A DNA stretch of 64,000 nt from Neptuniibacter caesariensis (lineage in GTDB: Bacteria; Pseudomonadota; Gammaproteobacteria; Pseudomonadales; Balneatricaceae): positions 375,653-439,652 of the forward strand of contig NZ_CH724125.1 of the NCBI RefSeq assembly GCF_000153345.1, read 5' to 3'. The position numbers and the translations under genes are program-made. The notes beneath the pieces are model-generated. The model saw only the letters and a program-made list of their open reading frames with translations, was not told the DNA's origin and made no database searches. Position 1 is the stretch's first letter; every line of letters starts with the position of its first letter. Positions 8,881-19,002 of this stretch are shown here, one piece after another.

Positions 8881-9906
8881 TTATATCGGATAGATACGAG
8901 GCTCGATTCGCAAACTGACTTGATAGCGCTCACACACTGATTGCTTTATCGCATCTGCCAATTCAAGCAATTGACTTGCGTTGCCATCACCATGATTGAC
9001 GAGCACTAATGCCTGCTTATCATAAACTCCCACTGCATTTTGCTTAGCGCCCTTCCAGCCCGCTTTATCAATTAACCAGCCAGCCGCTAATTTGTAACGC
9101 CCCATACTTTCCGGAAATGCGACCAGTTCAGGAAACTGCTCTTTAAGTCTCCGGTATTCACTTTCATCGACAATGGGATTCTCAAAAAAGCTACCTGCAT
9201 TGCCGATTTCTGATGGCACCGGCAGTTTGCTGGACCTAATTTCACAAATTGCTGTATAGACCTCGATAGCTGACGGCTGCTCAATGCCTTTCCCTGCCAG
9301 GAAGTTGCCAAGGCCCGAATAATCCAGCTGTGGAGTGAAAATAGAGCTGAGATTAAACCTGACAGACCAGATGATATATCTGCCCGGAAATCGGCTCTTA
9401 AAAATGCTATTACGATAAGAAAATTCACAAGAAGCGTTTTGTAACTGAACAAGCTCCTTATTTTGCCTGTCATAAGCGGTAACGCTATGAAGGCAATCAG
9501 AAACCTCGACACCATAAGCCCCAATATTCTGAACCGGAGCCGCACCAACCGAGCCCGGGATTAAGGCCAAATTCTCTAGTCCATGGAGCCCCTTTTCAAG
9601 TAGGTGGCCAATAAACTGGTGCCAATTCTCTCCTGCGGCAGATTCAACAATCGCCTGTTCGCCATCGTCAGCCAATACAGCGATACCCGTATTGGCAATA
9701 TGAATCACGGCCCCGGGAATCCGCTCTTTGAGTACAAGGTTGCTACCCCCGCCAAGAATCAGCAGCGGCCAGTTATTAGCCTCAACATCAGATAGCGCGA
9801 GTTCAAGTTCATCTATTTCAGTTACTGAGATAAAACGCTCAGCATGGGAAGTGAAACCAAAACTGTTATAGCGCGTTAAATCATAATCTAATTGCCAATT
9901 AATCAC
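8881..9906 (-). CDS. murB: UDP-N-acetylenolpyruvoylglucosamine reductase
   Basis: MurB is the cytoplasmic FAD enzyme that reduces UDP-GlcNAc-enolpyruvate to UDP-MurNAc in peptidoglycan synthesis. The N-terminus (YNSFGF), the FAD loop (LILGGGSNLVL) and the catalytic region (SIPGSVGAAPVQNIGAYG, NAGSFFENP) are visible. The 341-residue length and C-terminal sequence fit type I MurB as in E. coli. It abuts the LMW phosphatase gene directly and is last in this minus-strand run. Confidence 0.97.
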   Translation of the reverse strand: MINWQLDYDLTRYNSFGFTSHAERFISVTEIDELELALSDVEANNWPLLILGGGSNLVLKERIPGAVIHIANTGIAVLADDGEQAIVESAAGENWHQFIGHLLEKGLHGLENLALIPGSVGAAPVQNIGAYGVEVSDCLHSVTAYDRQNKELVQLQNASCEFSYRNSIFKSRFPGRYIIWSVRFNLSSIFTPQLDYSGLGNFLAGKGIEQPSAIEVYTAICEIRSSKLPVPSEIGNAGSFFENPIVDESEYRRLKEQFPELVAFPESMGRYKLAAGWLIDKAGWKGAKQNAVGVYDKQALVLVNHGDGNASQLLELADAIKQSVCERYQVSLRIEPRIYPI

Positions 9907-10377
9907 TTATAACTGCCTTTCAATTTCTTGCAATAAACCTTCTGAAGCCGCCTCAACAAGATCGAGCACATGCTCAAAGCCACTATCACCACCATAATAT
10001 GGATCCGGGACTTCAGATTCTGAGGCCTCTGCAAAATCCAGGAACAAACCAAGATGCCCTGTAAAGTTCGACGGTTTAATTGCTTTAAGGTTCAGCAAGT
10101 TTTCATGGTCCATCGCCAGCACATAGTCGAATTCAGTAAAGTCTTCAACGACGGCTTGCCTGGCACGCAATAAGCTCAGATCATAGCCGCGTTTCTTAGC
10201 AGCTAATGTCGAACGGTGATCAGGTGGGTTACCCACGTGATAAGCCGCAGTTCCAGCAGAATCGACTTTAATCTGTTCTGTCAGCCCGCGTTGCTCTACA
10301 ACTTGCCTGAACACCCCATCGGCGGTTGGCGAGCGGCAGATATTACCCAAACAGACAAATAAAACTTTAATCATCAA
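9907..10377 (-). CDS. Low-molecular-weight protein tyrosine phosphatase
   Basis: A 156-residue LMW-PTP. The P-loop CLGNICRS with its nucleophilic cysteine is at residues 9-16, and the general-acid loop DPYYGG is in the C-terminal third. Members dephosphorylate protein tyrosines, including bacterial tyrosine kinases, but no kinase or polysaccharide cluster is here. The neighbours are kdsB (8-bp gap) and murB (no gap), the same order as in pseudomonads. The start could be either of two adjacent ATGs. Confidence 0.93.
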   Translation of the reverse strand: MMIKVLFVCLGNICRSPTADGVFRQVVEQRGLTEQIKVDSAGTAAYHVGNPPDHRSTLAAKKRGYDLSLLRARQAVVEDFTEFDYVLAMDHENLLNLKAIKPSNFTGHLGLFLDFAEASESEVPDPYYGGDSGFEHVLDLVEAASEGLLQEIERQL

Positions 10378-10385
10378 AACACCGT

Positions 10386-11153
10386 TTAGCGGCTAGCCAA
10401 GAGTTTTTGCAATCTTTCCAGATCTTCTGGAGTATCTACACCCGCAGGCGGTTGTTCATCAGCCTCAGCCACATGAATTCGAGCTCCGTTCCACATCGCG
10501 CGAAGCTGTTCCAAACACTCGGTTTCTTCTATTGGGGCTGGCGACCATTTAACGAAATCATTTAATAGCTTTACGCGGTAAGCATAGATTCCAATATGCC
10601 TTTGCCAACTGTAGCCCTCTGGCATAGCACCACTTTGCGTCGACTCAGCAAAATCATTTCGAGGGTACGGGATAGGTGCACGACTAAAATAAAGCGCCAT
10701 GCCTCGTGTGTCTGTTACAACTTTAACAACATTCGGATTAAGAAGACTTTCCAGATCAGTGATAGGCTCACTTAATGTTGAGATACTTGCATCGGTTTCA
10801 GCCATCAGGTTATGAGCTACCTGGTTGATGATTCTTGCAGGAACTAACGGCTCATCCCCCTGAACATTCACGACAATGTCATCAGCATAAAAGCCAAGAT
10901 CACTGACAACTTGTTGAAGACGGTCTGTACCAGATGGATGATCCGGAGATGTCATGCAGACCTCAGCCCCAAATCCTTTAGCTACCGCTGCAATTCTATC
11001 GTCATCGGTCGCGACCATTATTCTTTCTGCTTCACTCTCGCACGCTCGTTCATAAACGTGCTGAATCATTGGCTTGCCTTGCAATTCAGCTAATGGCTTA
11101 CCAGGAAAGCGTGTAGAGGCAAATCGTGCGGGTATGATGACGGAAAATCCCAT
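10386..11153 (-). CDS. kdsB: 3-deoxy-manno-octulosonate cytidylyltransferase
   Basis: KdsB activates Kdo as CMP-Kdo for lipopolysaccharide inner core synthesis. The N-terminus shows [16 protein letters not shown], the nucleotide-binding signature, and VQGDEP is near residue 100. The length of 255 residues is typical. It lies 9 bp after the ycaR-like gene and is in an operon with lpxK, another LPS gene. Confidence 0.97.
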   Translation of the reverse strand: MGFSVIIPARFASTRFPGKPLAELQGKPMIQHVYERACESEAERIMVATDDDRIAAVAKGFGAEVCMTSPDHPSGTDRLQQVVSDLGFYADDIVVNVQGDEPLVPARIINQVAHNLMAETDASISTLSEPITDLESLLNPNVVKVVTDTRGMALYFSRAPIPYPRNDFAESTQSGAMPEGYSWQRHIGIYAYRVKLLNDFVKWSPAPIEETECLEQLRAMWNGARIHVAEADEQPPAGVDTPEDLERLQKLLASR

Positions 11154-11162
11154 TATTTATCC

Positions 11163-11348
11163 TTATTTAGCTTCACGTTCTTCAAGAGTCAGTTCACGAG
11201 CCTCTGATTCAAGCAATACAGGAATATCATCGCGAATTGGGTAAGCAAGGCCACTTGCTTTAGCAAACAGCTCATTGGTTTCTTCATTAAATTCCAGTGG
11301 TGTTTTGGTCACAGGGCATACCAGAATATCAAGTAACTTCTTATCCAT
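11163..11348 (-). CDS. ycaR: Trm112-like/YcaR family protein
   Basis: A 61-residue protein of the UPF0434/Trm112 family, starting [18 protein letters not shown]. It has a single CPVT motif, not the four-cysteine zinc site of full Trm112 proteins. The lpxK-ycaR-kdsB order is widely conserved. Its biochemical role is not established. Confidence 0.9.
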   Translation of the reverse strand: MDKKLLDILVCPVTKTPLEFNEETNELFAKASGLAYPIRDDIPVLLESEARELTLEEREAK

Positions 11349-11353
11349 TTAAA

Positions 11354-12343
11354 CTATACCTTTTTCGTTCGCTGCAACTGTTGCAGTAAATCTGACGCAA
11401 AGTCTTCATCCAGCTTAGCATGGACTTTCAGATACCAGGCGTCGTCTAAATTCATTTGAGCTGCTTTCACTGCGTCTTTTTCGGTCATGACAACAGGCAG
11501 CTTATCTGCAAATTCGAAATCTTCAATAGTGTATTGATGATGATCTGGTTTAGGGTGATCGACTGTCTCAATTCCCAGATCTTGATTTAATGTTTCGAAA
11601 AACCGTTGCGGATTACCGATGCCAGCCACTGCATGCACCTTCCGCTTCACCCAATCTGTTACTGAAACAGATTCATCGCTGCCTATTGCCTTAAACTGAT
11701 AGGGTTCGAGCTGCATTAAATGTTGCTTAGCCTCGAGATTAAGATCAGCTAACCGACCATTTGCAACGATATAATCAACATCATTCAATCTGCTGGGTAG
11801 CTCACGCAATGGACCGCACGGAAGCAGCTCTTTATTACCCAACCCCCTTACACCATCGATGACAGCGATCTCTATGTCCCGACCAAGCTTGTAATGCTGA
11901 AGACCATCATCACTAATAATGACATCGCACTTATATTGCTCTAGGAGATATTGGGCTGCAGAAGTACGATCAGGATCAATAACTACGGGGCACTCACATC
12001 GTTGATGGAGCATAAATGGCTCATCACCCGCCTCTTCGGCAAAGCGCGCTTTACTCACATCAAAAGGATACTCTGGCGCTTTGCTTTTATATCCACGACT
12101 AATGATACCGGGTGCATAGCCCTTAGAGCGAAGCAGATCTACTAAAAAAACGGTAAAAGGCGTCTTGCCCGTTCCACCTACACTAATATTTCCAACAATA
12201 ATGACCGGAACCGGTGCATGCCATTGGCGCTGTTGGTCCTTGAGCTTTTTTTTCTCAGACAAAAAACGATAAATACAGGTTAAAGGCTTGAGAAGCCAAG
12301 GGCCTGGCTTATCACTATACCAGCGCTGCTCTAGCCAGCTCAT
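11354..12343 (-). CDS. lpxK: Tetraacyldisaccharide 4'-kinase
   Basis: LpxK phosphorylates the lipid A disaccharide at the 4' position at the cytoplasmic face of the inner membrane. The P-loop GNISVGGTGKTPF is near residue 55, and a DDGLQHYKL segment follows near residue 145. The 329-residue length is typical. The start overlaps the exbD stop by 4 bp, so the envelope genes appear to be one transcription unit. Confidence 0.97.
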   Translation of the reverse strand: MSWLEQRWYSDKPGPWLLKPLTCIYRFLSEKKKLKDQQRQWHAPVPVIIVGNISVGGTGKTPFTVFLVDLLRSKGYAPGIISRGYKSKAPEYPFDVSKARFAEEAGDEPFMLHQRCECPVVIDPDRTSAAQYLLEQYKCDVIISDDGLQHYKLGRDIEIAVIDGVRGLGNKELLPCGPLRELPSRLNDVDYIVANGRLADLNLEAKQHLMQLEPYQFKAIGSDESVSVTDWVKRKVHAVAGIGNPQRFFETLNQDLGIETVDHPKPDHHQYTIEDFEFADKLPVVMTEKDAVKAAQMNLDDAWYLKVHAKLDEDFASDLLQQLQRTKKV

Positions 12344-12759
12344 TCTGTAGCGGGTTCCTGGGTGGTAATACTCAGTTTGGCAAAACCCAATTTACCGGAG
12401 ACATCCATGGCCGTTACTACAGCCTGATGGGGTGTTTGAGCATCCGCAGTAATAACTAAAGGGATCTCACGATCTTCACCCGCAAGCTCTTTCAAAGCAC
12501 GGCTTAAAGTGACGGGCTGACTGTTTACCAGTGGTTTGCCGTTGACGCTGTAATGGCCTTCATCCGTTATAAGGATTTCTAATACCTCGACATCAGAACT
12601 TCCTGCCTCACCTGCAGCTTCTGGTAGGTCGACTTCCAAATGGGTTTCTTTGGTAAAGGTGGTTGAAACCATAAAGAAGATAAGCAGCAGGAATACCACA
12701 TCAATTAATGGGGTTAGGTTTACATTAACCTCTTCCTGGCGTTGGCGCGGAAATTTCAC
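12340..12759 (-). CDS. exbD: ExbD/TolR family proton-channel subunit
   Basis: A 139-residue ExbD/TolR protein. One N-terminal membrane segment contains the conserved aspartate (LTPLIDVVFLLLIFF), and a periplasmic domain follows. With the ExbB-like protein encoded 11 bp upstream it would form a proton-driven motor. In this comEC-lpxK setting the partner is not TonB or Tol-Pal by context, so the energised process is unknown. Confidence 0.93.
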   Translation of the reverse strand: MKFPRQRQEEVNVNLTPLIDVVFLLLIFFMVSTTFTKETHLEVDLPEAAGEAGSSDVEVLEILITDEGHYSVNGKPLVNSQPVTLSRALKELAGEDREIPLVITADAQTPHQAVVTAMDVSGKLGFAKLSITTQEPATE

Positions 12760-12770
12760 TTTATCCTTTC

Positions 12771-13436
12771 CTACTCAACATCAACATCACGTTCGCCATG
12801 CATGACTTCAAGAAGCTTGACGGTTTCTTGCTCCATGGTGACAACCAGAGAATCAATTCGTCGCTGGAAAAAACGATGAAAAATCAGGGCTGGAATGGCA
12901 ATAGTCAGGCCAGTGGCTGTAGTAATCAGGGCTTGGGATATCCCTCCGGCAAGAACGTTCGCATTCCCTGTACCTTGTACCATGATCTCTGTGAATACAT
13001 CGATCATGCCAATAACCGTACCCAATAATCCCAATAAAGGAGTGATCGCAGCAATAGTCCCTAGCGGGTTGAGGAAACGCTCTAAGTCGTGAACAACCTG
13101 CCCTGCAGCTTCCTGAATACTTTCCTTCATAATCTCACGACCATGGGAAGCATTGTTTAGGCCTGCAACCAAAATCTGACCAAGAGGGCTGCTACGCTTT
13201 AGCTCTTTAAGGCGTTCAGAAGTAATATTGCGCTGTTTAATAAGCGCCCAGACTTCTGCGAGTAAACCAGGAGGAGCAACTTTGCTGGGCCTCAATGTCC
13301 ATAATCTCTCAAGACATATTGCCAGTGCGATAACAGAACAGGCCATGATCGGTAACATTAACCAACCACCGGATTGCAAAATCTCTAACACAGTTATTTC
13401 TCCTCTACTGCGCGGTACTCTATCAAGAGTAATCAT
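12771..13436 (-). CDS. exbB: MotA/TolQ/ExbB family proton-channel protein
   Basis: A 221-residue TolQ/ExbB-type protein with three predicted membrane segments. The first is near residues 22-45 (GWLMLPIMACSVIALAICLERL). The others lie in the characteristic GTIAAITPLLGLLGTVIGMI and GGISQALITTATGLTIAIPAL regions. It pairs with the exbD gene 11 bp downstream. comEC ends immediately upstream with no spacer. Confidence 0.94.
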   Translation of the reverse strand: MITLDRVPRSRGEITVLEILQSGGWLMLPIMACSVIALAICLERLWTLRPSKVAPPGLLAEVWALIKQRNITSERLKELKRSSPLGQILVAGLNNASHGREIMKESIQEAAGQVVHDLERFLNPLGTIAAITPLLGLLGTVIGMIDVFTEIMVQGTGNANVLAGGISQALITTATGLTIAIPALIFHRFFQRRIDSLVVTMEQETVKLLEVMHGERDVDVE

Positions 13437-15668
13437 TTATCTCCATAGCCGAGGTTGTTCTTCACGTAAAGAAATTGAGCTACATCCTGAACTTAGGTCA
13501 CTTTCCAGATAAATTGCCCCCTGCTCTGCTGTATTAAGCATTTCGCCTTTAAGCTTTGAAACTCTCTCAATGACTAATGGGTGCGGATGATTGAAATGAT
13601 TTGCATATCCAGCACTGAAGATTGTTACATCGGGCTGGGTGGCCTTTAAAAATTCATGAGAACTAGAGGAATTACTTCCATGATGAGAAGCAACCAGCCA
13701 CGTTACTCTAGGTAAGGCATTCACTAGCCTTAATTCTTGATCTTTCCCGATGTCACCTGGCAACAATAATTTACAGTCGCCGTGCTCAATTAATAGAACA
13801 CAGGAACGATCATTGTCATTAGAACCAACAGAGCCATGCAAGAAAGTAAAGCTGACCCCCTCAACCAGCCAACGAGTACCGGCATGACATAATTGCCACT
13901 TACTTGTATCTGACAAACGGGAGCTATATTCATTAAGCACATCAAAATGGCTGTATACAGTTTCCCTGCCGCCGGAATGATCATTATCATCGTGACTGAT
14001 GATTAGATCGTTAATCGTCTCAACTCTGAGTGACTTTAAATGCGGGAGTACCGCTCTCTCAAATGCAGCACCGCCTGACCGATAAGATGGCCCCGTATCA
14101 TAGAGCAGATGATATTTATCCTTTTTAAGAAATACCGCCAGCCCTTGCCCTATATCATAAATCCATATTTTTAAGGGTTTGCTGTGTTCTCCATCGAACA
14201 CAACACCTAAGAGTAATGGAAGTACCACAATGAAAATTAGCGTACGGCTAATTGCAAAGATTCTTGATATGACCAATAAAGCAGATAACGCGACGATAGA
14301 TATACCAAGCAAGTCACTTAGCTCAACTGAAACATACGTTAAATTGAAACTTGCGATCTTATCTGAGGTGATCCAGAACCATTCGCCCAGAATGGATAGT
14401 GGGTATTTAAGTAGTTCTATGCCTATCGAACTCATGATTAGATGAATCAATAACAACGGAACAAGCACTGAGAACAAAGGAATGGCAATAAGATTGATAA
14501 GGGGCGCAACAAGTGAAACTCCTGCAAAGAAAACCAAATACAAAGGGAGCATGCCTATCAATAATTTAAACTGTAAACAAAATAGTTTAATCAGATTCAG
14601 TTCAGATGCTGATAACAGGATTAACAACGCTACAGCAGCAAATGACAGCCAGAACCCGGTTTCATAAACTGACATCGGGTAAATCAGCAGCACAACAACC
14701 AGTGCTATCCACCACCGGGTCCAATGATCGATAAAATGCCCTCTCCAACTGGTAAGCAAAAGGACAGTGACCATAATAAAAGCCCTTTGGGCTGGAAGCC
14801 CAAATCCAGAGATCGCCAGGTAACCTGCAGCTAAGCTGATCGATAACAGGTAAGGCATGGAACTTACACTGGGTAATCGTCTCAGCACCCACATGCCGAT
14901 AATCCAACCCATTCCAGCCATAAAACCAATATGAAGACCGCTGATAACCGCTAGGTGAACGGTGCCGGTCTGCTTTAGCGTCTCCCAATTGTCTGAAGTT
15001 AACAGGTTTGTATTCCCTGTGGATATCGCCTGATAAAGACCTTGCACCTGCTGATTCTTAAATTGATTAACAATCGTTTGATTTATCCAATGCCTAGCTA
15101 TATCGGCTACAGAGCCACCGTTACGCTCTGCACGGGTAATCTGTCGAACGTAACCCACCGCATTAATTCCCCGCGCAAACAACCATTTTTCATAGTCAAA
15201 GTTTTTCGGATTAACTTGCCCATGAGGTGGTTTCAAACGCGCGACGAGAGAGATCTCTTGACCAATATATAGTTTCTGATCAGGCCTGAACCATGCAAGG
15301 CGGACTCTTTCGGGCTTGAAATCGAGGTTTATCGAAGAACTAACCGATTTTATTTCAAGCGGTATCAGCTGAAACCTGACAAACTGATTGTCGGTGTATT
15401 TAACTGTCTCGACTTTGCCTTTTATCTGCCAGTCAGTTCTTGCAAATTGCTCAGGTAAATCAGAAGTGAGCTTGGCATGAAAGAAAAGTGAGGAATAAAC
15501 CAACCCAGCTATGACCAACATCATGCCTTTAGATGAAGGATCAGGGTATCTTAATCGCAACAAAAGTATTGATACTGCAATGAAGATGTAACCCCATACG
15601 GGTAAAAGTTTAGGTTGTGACGCAGCAAGTAGAAATCCTGTCGTCACTGCGATCATCCTTGATCTCAT
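13437..15668 (-). CDS. comEC: DNA internalization protein ComEC/Rec2
   Basis: A full-length ComEC of 743 residues, the inner-membrane channel that passes single-stranded DNA into the cytoplasm during natural transformation. An N-terminal soluble domain is followed by the Competence membrane domain (GLHIGFMAG, then many hydrophobic segments) and a C-terminal metallo-beta-lactamase domain (ISHDDNDHSGG, ASHHGSN). An intact copy suggests DNA uptake capacity, which fits the integron in the window, though no other competence gene is here. It abuts exbB. Confidence 0.95.
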   Translation of the reverse strand: MRSRMIAVTTGFLLAASQPKLLPVWGYIFIAVSILLLRLRYPDPSSKGMMLVIAGLVYSSLFFHAKLTSDLPEQFARTDWQIKGKVETVKYTDNQFVRFQLIPLEIKSVSSSINLDFKPERVRLAWFRPDQKLYIGQEISLVARLKPPHGQVNPKNFDYEKWLFARGINAVGYVRQITRAERNGGSVADIARHWINQTIVNQFKNQQVQGLYQAISTGNTNLLTSDNWETLKQTGTVHLAVISGLHIGFMAGMGWIIGMWVLRRLPSVSSMPYLLSISLAAGYLAISGFGLPAQRAFIMVTVLLLTSWRGHFIDHWTRWWIALVVVLLIYPMSVYETGFWLSFAAVALLILLSASELNLIKLFCLQFKLLIGMLPLYLVFFAGVSLVAPLINLIAIPLFSVLVPLLLIHLIMSSIGIELLKYPLSILGEWFWITSDKIASFNLTYVSVELSDLLGISIVALSALLVISRIFAISRTLIFIVVLPLLLGVVFDGEHSKPLKIWIYDIGQGLAVFLKKDKYHLLYDTGPSYRSGGAAFERAVLPHLKSLRVETINDLIISHDDNDHSGGRETVYSHFDVLNEYSSRLSDTSKWQLCHAGTRWLVEGVSFTFLHGSVGSNDNDRSCVLLIEHGDCKLLLPGDIGKDQELRLVNALPRVTWLVASHHGSNSSSSHEFLKATQPDVTIFSAGYANHFNHPHPLVIERVSKLKGEMLNTAEQGAIYLESDLSSGCSSISLREEQPRLWR

Positions 15669-15748
15669 GATAACTTTCCTTGGCTAACGGATATTGTCGG
15701 GGCATAATATTCGACTCCCCCCGTAGGCCATAATAAGTAAAACTGAAG

Positions 15749-16264
15749 ATGCCGCGCAAACTGATTAAGAAATACATGCCAGATGAAGAAAAACTTAAAC
15801 AGCATAAACATTTAAGCTGGTTAGGTAAGTATCTTCACGACCCAAATCTTTGGCATCTTAACCGTAAATCTGTATCTCGCGCGTTTTTGGTAGGTTTGTT
15901 TTGTGCCTTTTTGCCTATCCCTTTGCAAATGCTCGTCGCTGCCATTTTAGCGATCATTATTCGTAGCAACTTACCTATATCGGTTGGTTTGGTTTGGATA
16001 ACTAACCCACTTACCATGCCACCTATTTTTTACTTTACCTATCTGGTTGGGGATTTTCTCATTGGCGAACCGGGGCAATCGATTCAATTTGAAATGAGCA
16101 TGGAGTGGCTACAGAACAGCATATCTCTGATCTGGTGGCCGTTGCTGTTTGGCTCCGTTATCTGCGGAATAGTGTTCGGATTGCTAGGGTATTTTGGTAT
16201 TCAGAGCTTTTGGGCATGGCATGTAGGCAGAAGCTGGAAGAAACGCTCAGTTAAACCGGATTAA
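15749..16264 (+). CDS. DUF2062 membrane protein
   Basis: A 171-residue protein with a basic, soluble N-terminus, then the DUF2062 core. Hydrophobic stretches are around residues 48-72, 80-100 and 135-160, with the ITNPLTMPPIFY motif typical of the family. It is the only plus-strand gene in the envelope block, divergent from comEC and convergent with lolD (1-bp gap). The function of the family is unknown. Confidence 0.88.
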   Translation: MPRKLIKKYMPDEEKLKQHKHLSWLGKYLHDPNLWHLNRKSVSRAFLVGLFCAFLPIPLQMLVAAILAIIIRSNLPISVGLVWITNPLTMPPIFYFTYLVGDFLIGEPGQSIQFEMSMEWLQNSISLIWWPLLFGSVICGIVFGLLGYFGIQSFWAWHVGRSWKKRSVKPD

Positions 16265-16265
16265 G

Positions 16266-16952
16266 TTACCTCTCAACCAGCTTGCCATCCTTCAATTCCA
16301 GGATTCTTCCTGTTCTTTTAGCCATTTCGGGATCATGGGTCACTAAGGTAAAAGCAATATCATATTCCTGATTTAGACCATCAATTAAATCCTGAACATG
16401 TGCCGCTGTGCCTCGATCAAGGTTGCCAGTAGGCTCATCCATTAATACTACGGCCGGCTTACCAATTAGCGCCCTTGCAATAGCGACCCTCTGCCGCTCA
16501 CCGCCACTCAGTTGAGCAGGCTTATGCTGAAGACGTTTTTCCAGGCCAACGCTGCGTAATACTTTCTCGGCTTCCTCTTTGACCTCAGACAGAGGCAGGT
16601 TTCTCATCAGCAGAGGCATGGCAGCATTTTCCAGAGCAGTAAACTCTGGAAGCAAATGATGAAACTGATAGACAAACCCTAGAGAGCGATTACGAATTTG
16701 CGCTCTGCGCTTTTCAGTACCCTGGTGGAGATCTTCCCCCTGAATAATGACCTGCCCACTGCTTGGTTTATCCAGGCCACCGAGGATATTCAGTAATGTG
16801 CTTTTCCCAGAACCTGATGACCCGATAATTGCAAGCTGCTCACCTTTCTCAAGCTGAAACTCGAGACCGGATAGAACATCAACGGTATTGCCTGCATCGC
16901 TATAGCTTTTACAGACACCCTCTGCGCTTAAGACAATGTTTGTATCACTCAT
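16266..16952 (-). CDS. lolD: Lipoprotein-releasing ABC transporter ATP-binding protein
   Basis: LolD powers release of outer-membrane lipoproteins from the inner membrane to LolA. Walker A (GSSGSGKST), the ABC signature (LSGGERQRVAIARAL) and Walker B (VVLMDEPTGNLD) are all visible in 228 residues. Its start overlaps the lolC/E stop by 8 bp. Its periplasmic carrier partner lolA is also in this window (47.9 kb). Confidence 0.96.
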   Translation of the reverse strand: MSDTNIVLSAEGVCKSYSDAGNTVDVLSGLEFQLEKGEQLAIIGSSGSGKSTLLNILGGLDKPSSGQVIIQGEDLHQGTEKRRAQIRNRSLGFVYQFHHLLPEFTALENAAMPLLMRNLPLSEVKEEAEKVLRSVGLEKRLQHKPAQLSGGERQRVAIARALIGKPAVVLMDEPTGNLDRGTAAHVQDLIDGLNQEYDIAFTLVTHDPEMAKRTGRILELKDGKLVER

Positions 16953-18189
16953 ATCTTAATGCCTCAGCCGGATCGGTCTTCGCTGCACGCCATGCAGGGT
17001 AAATAGTTGCAAGGAAACTAATAATCAGTGCGGTGCTGGTAATAATACCTACATCATTCCACTGTAAATCAGAAGGGAACGTACTTATGAAATAAACATT
17101 AGGATCAAGGAACTGAATTGCAAAGGTTTCTTCAACCCAGGCGATAATACCTGCAATGTTTAAAGCCAGAAGAACGCCTAACAGCGTACCAAGACAAGTA
17201 CCCAAGATACCTATCACAGTACCTTGCACCATGAATATGCGCATTATTCTTCCAGGCGTAGCCCCAAGTGTTCTCAGAATAGCTACATCAGCTTTCTTAT
17301 CGGTTACAACCATCACTAACGTTGAGACAATATTAAAAGCAGCAACCAGAACAATAAGGAAAAGCAGCAGCCCAATCATCCGTTTCTCAAGCTGAATTGC
17401 CTGAAATAGGTTTCCGTGAGTACGGGTCCAGTCACTAGCATAATAGTAACCATCCAATTCAGCTGCGATGGCGCGTACTTTTGTTGGCGCAGTAAACAGG
17501 TCATCAAACTTAAGACGTATACCGTCTACACCCTCACCAATACGCTTAATCTTGGCCGCGTCACGCATATGGATGTAAGCCAGATTAGCATCCAGTTCAG
17601 CGCCAACAGAGAAAATACCAACAACAGTAAAGCGCTTAAGGCGCGGTACAACTCCAGCAACACTGACAGAGGCTTCCGGTAACACCAAAGTCACTTTGTC
17701 GCCAATTTTTGCCCCAAGATATCGCGCTAGAATTTCACCTAAAACAATACCGAAACGCTGCTCATTGAGCGCGTCAAGGGATCCACTTTCAATGTGGTTA
17801 CCCAGTATGGATACATTTTTCTCTATTTCAGGATTAATCCCATTGACCATTGCACCCCGAACAACGCCTCGACTGGTAAGCATTCCCTGAGCCTGGACAA
17901 AAGGTGCCGCTGCAATAACTTCTGGATTGCTCTCAAGCTGTTCAATGAGTTCCGACCAGTTGTCCAATGGTTTCCCATAACCACTTATGGTCGCATGAGG
18001 GACCATGCCAAGAATACGTTGCTTCAACTCTCGGTCGAAACCATTCATAACGGAAAGAACAACAATTAACGCCGCGACACCCAGCATCAAGCCAAGCATT
18101 GATGCCATAGAGATGAAAGAGATGAAATGGTTACTACGCTTAGCAGCGGTATAGCGCAAACCAATAAATATCGACAAGGGTTTAAACAT
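16945..18189 (-). CDS. lolC: Lipoprotein-releasing ABC transporter permease (LolC/E)
   Basis: A 414-residue LolC/LolE-family permease. It has one N-terminal membrane segment (FISFISMASMLGLMLGVAAL), a large periplasmic domain, and three C-terminal segments starting near residue 270. Only one such permease is next to lolD, unlike the E. coli lolCDE set, so it may act as a LolF-type homodimer unless a second copy lies elsewhere. Confidence 0.94.
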   Translation of the reverse strand: MFKPLSIFIGLRYTAAKRSNHFISFISMASMLGLMLGVAALIVVLSVMNGFDRELKQRILGMVPHATISGYGKPLDNWSELIEQLESNPEVIAAAPFVQAQGMLTSRGVVRGAMVNGINPEIEKNVSILGNHIESGSLDALNEQRFGIVLGEILARYLGAKIGDKVTLVLPEASVSVAGVVPRLKRFTVVGIFSVGAELDANLAYIHMRDAAKIKRIGEGVDGIRLKFDDLFTAPTKVRAIAAELDGYYYASDWTRTHGNLFQAIQLEKRMIGLLLFLIVLVAAFNIVSTLVMVVTDKKADVAILRTLGATPGRIMRIFMVQGTVIGILGTCLGTLLGVLLALNIAGIIAWVEETFAIQFLDPNVYFISTFPSDLQWNDVGIITSTALIISFLATIYPAWRAAKTDPAEALRYE

Positions 18190-18420
18190 TGCGCGATTAA
18201 ACCACAGAAACCAGACTTAGTAAAAAGGCTTTCAAGCTTACAAACCACTTAGTAAAGTTTCTGTAACCTTCTGTTTACAAAACAATAGTTATTTAAGGGC
18301 TTAATAAAAACAAGCGTTCGAAATATCCATTCGGAAGGTGCTTTTCTTGAAAATACTTTTTATACTCGGTCAGAGACTATTTCATAGGGTCTTAAATACA
18401 GATATAGCAGAGGGCTAACA

Positions 18421-19002
18421 ATGAAAGCTGATGAGCGTCGCCAGTATTTTCGTATAGAGCAACGTGTTTCCTTAGAACTCAAAATAATCTCTGAATCTGA
18501 GATCTCTGAACATCCAAGCCCTACTCAATTTGATGTATCGCCTAACTTCCTCTTGCTGAGTCAGTTACAGGAGATGGAAGCTGAGAGTAGTCACCTGCTA
18601 CGCAAGATTGCCGAGAAGGACAGCAATATTTCCTCCTTCCTAAAGATCGTCCATGACAAGATTGAACGCATAGCTCAAGCAGTCGCATCAACAGAGATGA
18701 AGATTGGCAATGCCGCGATTCAGGAAGTCAATATTTCTGAAGGCGGTCTACAGTTCAGACAAGATCATGCGATCGAACAAGGCGCTTTTCTATCACTTAA
18801 GCTCGTTTTTCCTGAGTCTTGCATTGGTGTTCTTATTTACGCTCAATGCTGTCGATGCGACGAAATGGGAGATGGCAGCTTTGTTATCAGTGTAGAATTT
18901 ATTCGTATGCCAGAAAACTGCCGAATGATCCTGGCAAGACAGATTTTTGAAAGTCAGGCCAGAGAAAGGAAAAAACTCGCCAACGACGATTCTGATGATT
19001 AA
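18421..19002 (+). CDS. PilZ-domain (c-di-GMP-binding) protein
   Basis: A 193-residue protein with the two c-di-GMP-contact motifs of PilZ, though unusually far apart. A basic RRxxxR-like cluster is at residues 6-12 (RRQYFRI), and an NISEGG motif (N/DxSxxG) is near residue 105. A helical, probably coiled segment lies between them. The stop codon overlaps the next start (TAATG), so it is coupled to the Tus-like gene. The target process is not evident. Confidence 0.85.
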   Translation: MKADERRQYFRIEQRVSLELKIISESEISEHPSPTQFDVSPNFLLLSQLQEMEAESSHLLRKIAEKDSNISSFLKIVHDKIERIAQAVASTEMKIGNAAIQEVNISEGGLQFRQDHAIEQGAFLSLKLVFPESCIGVLIYAQCCRCDEMGDGSFVISVEFIRMPENCRMILARQIFESQARERKKLANDDSDD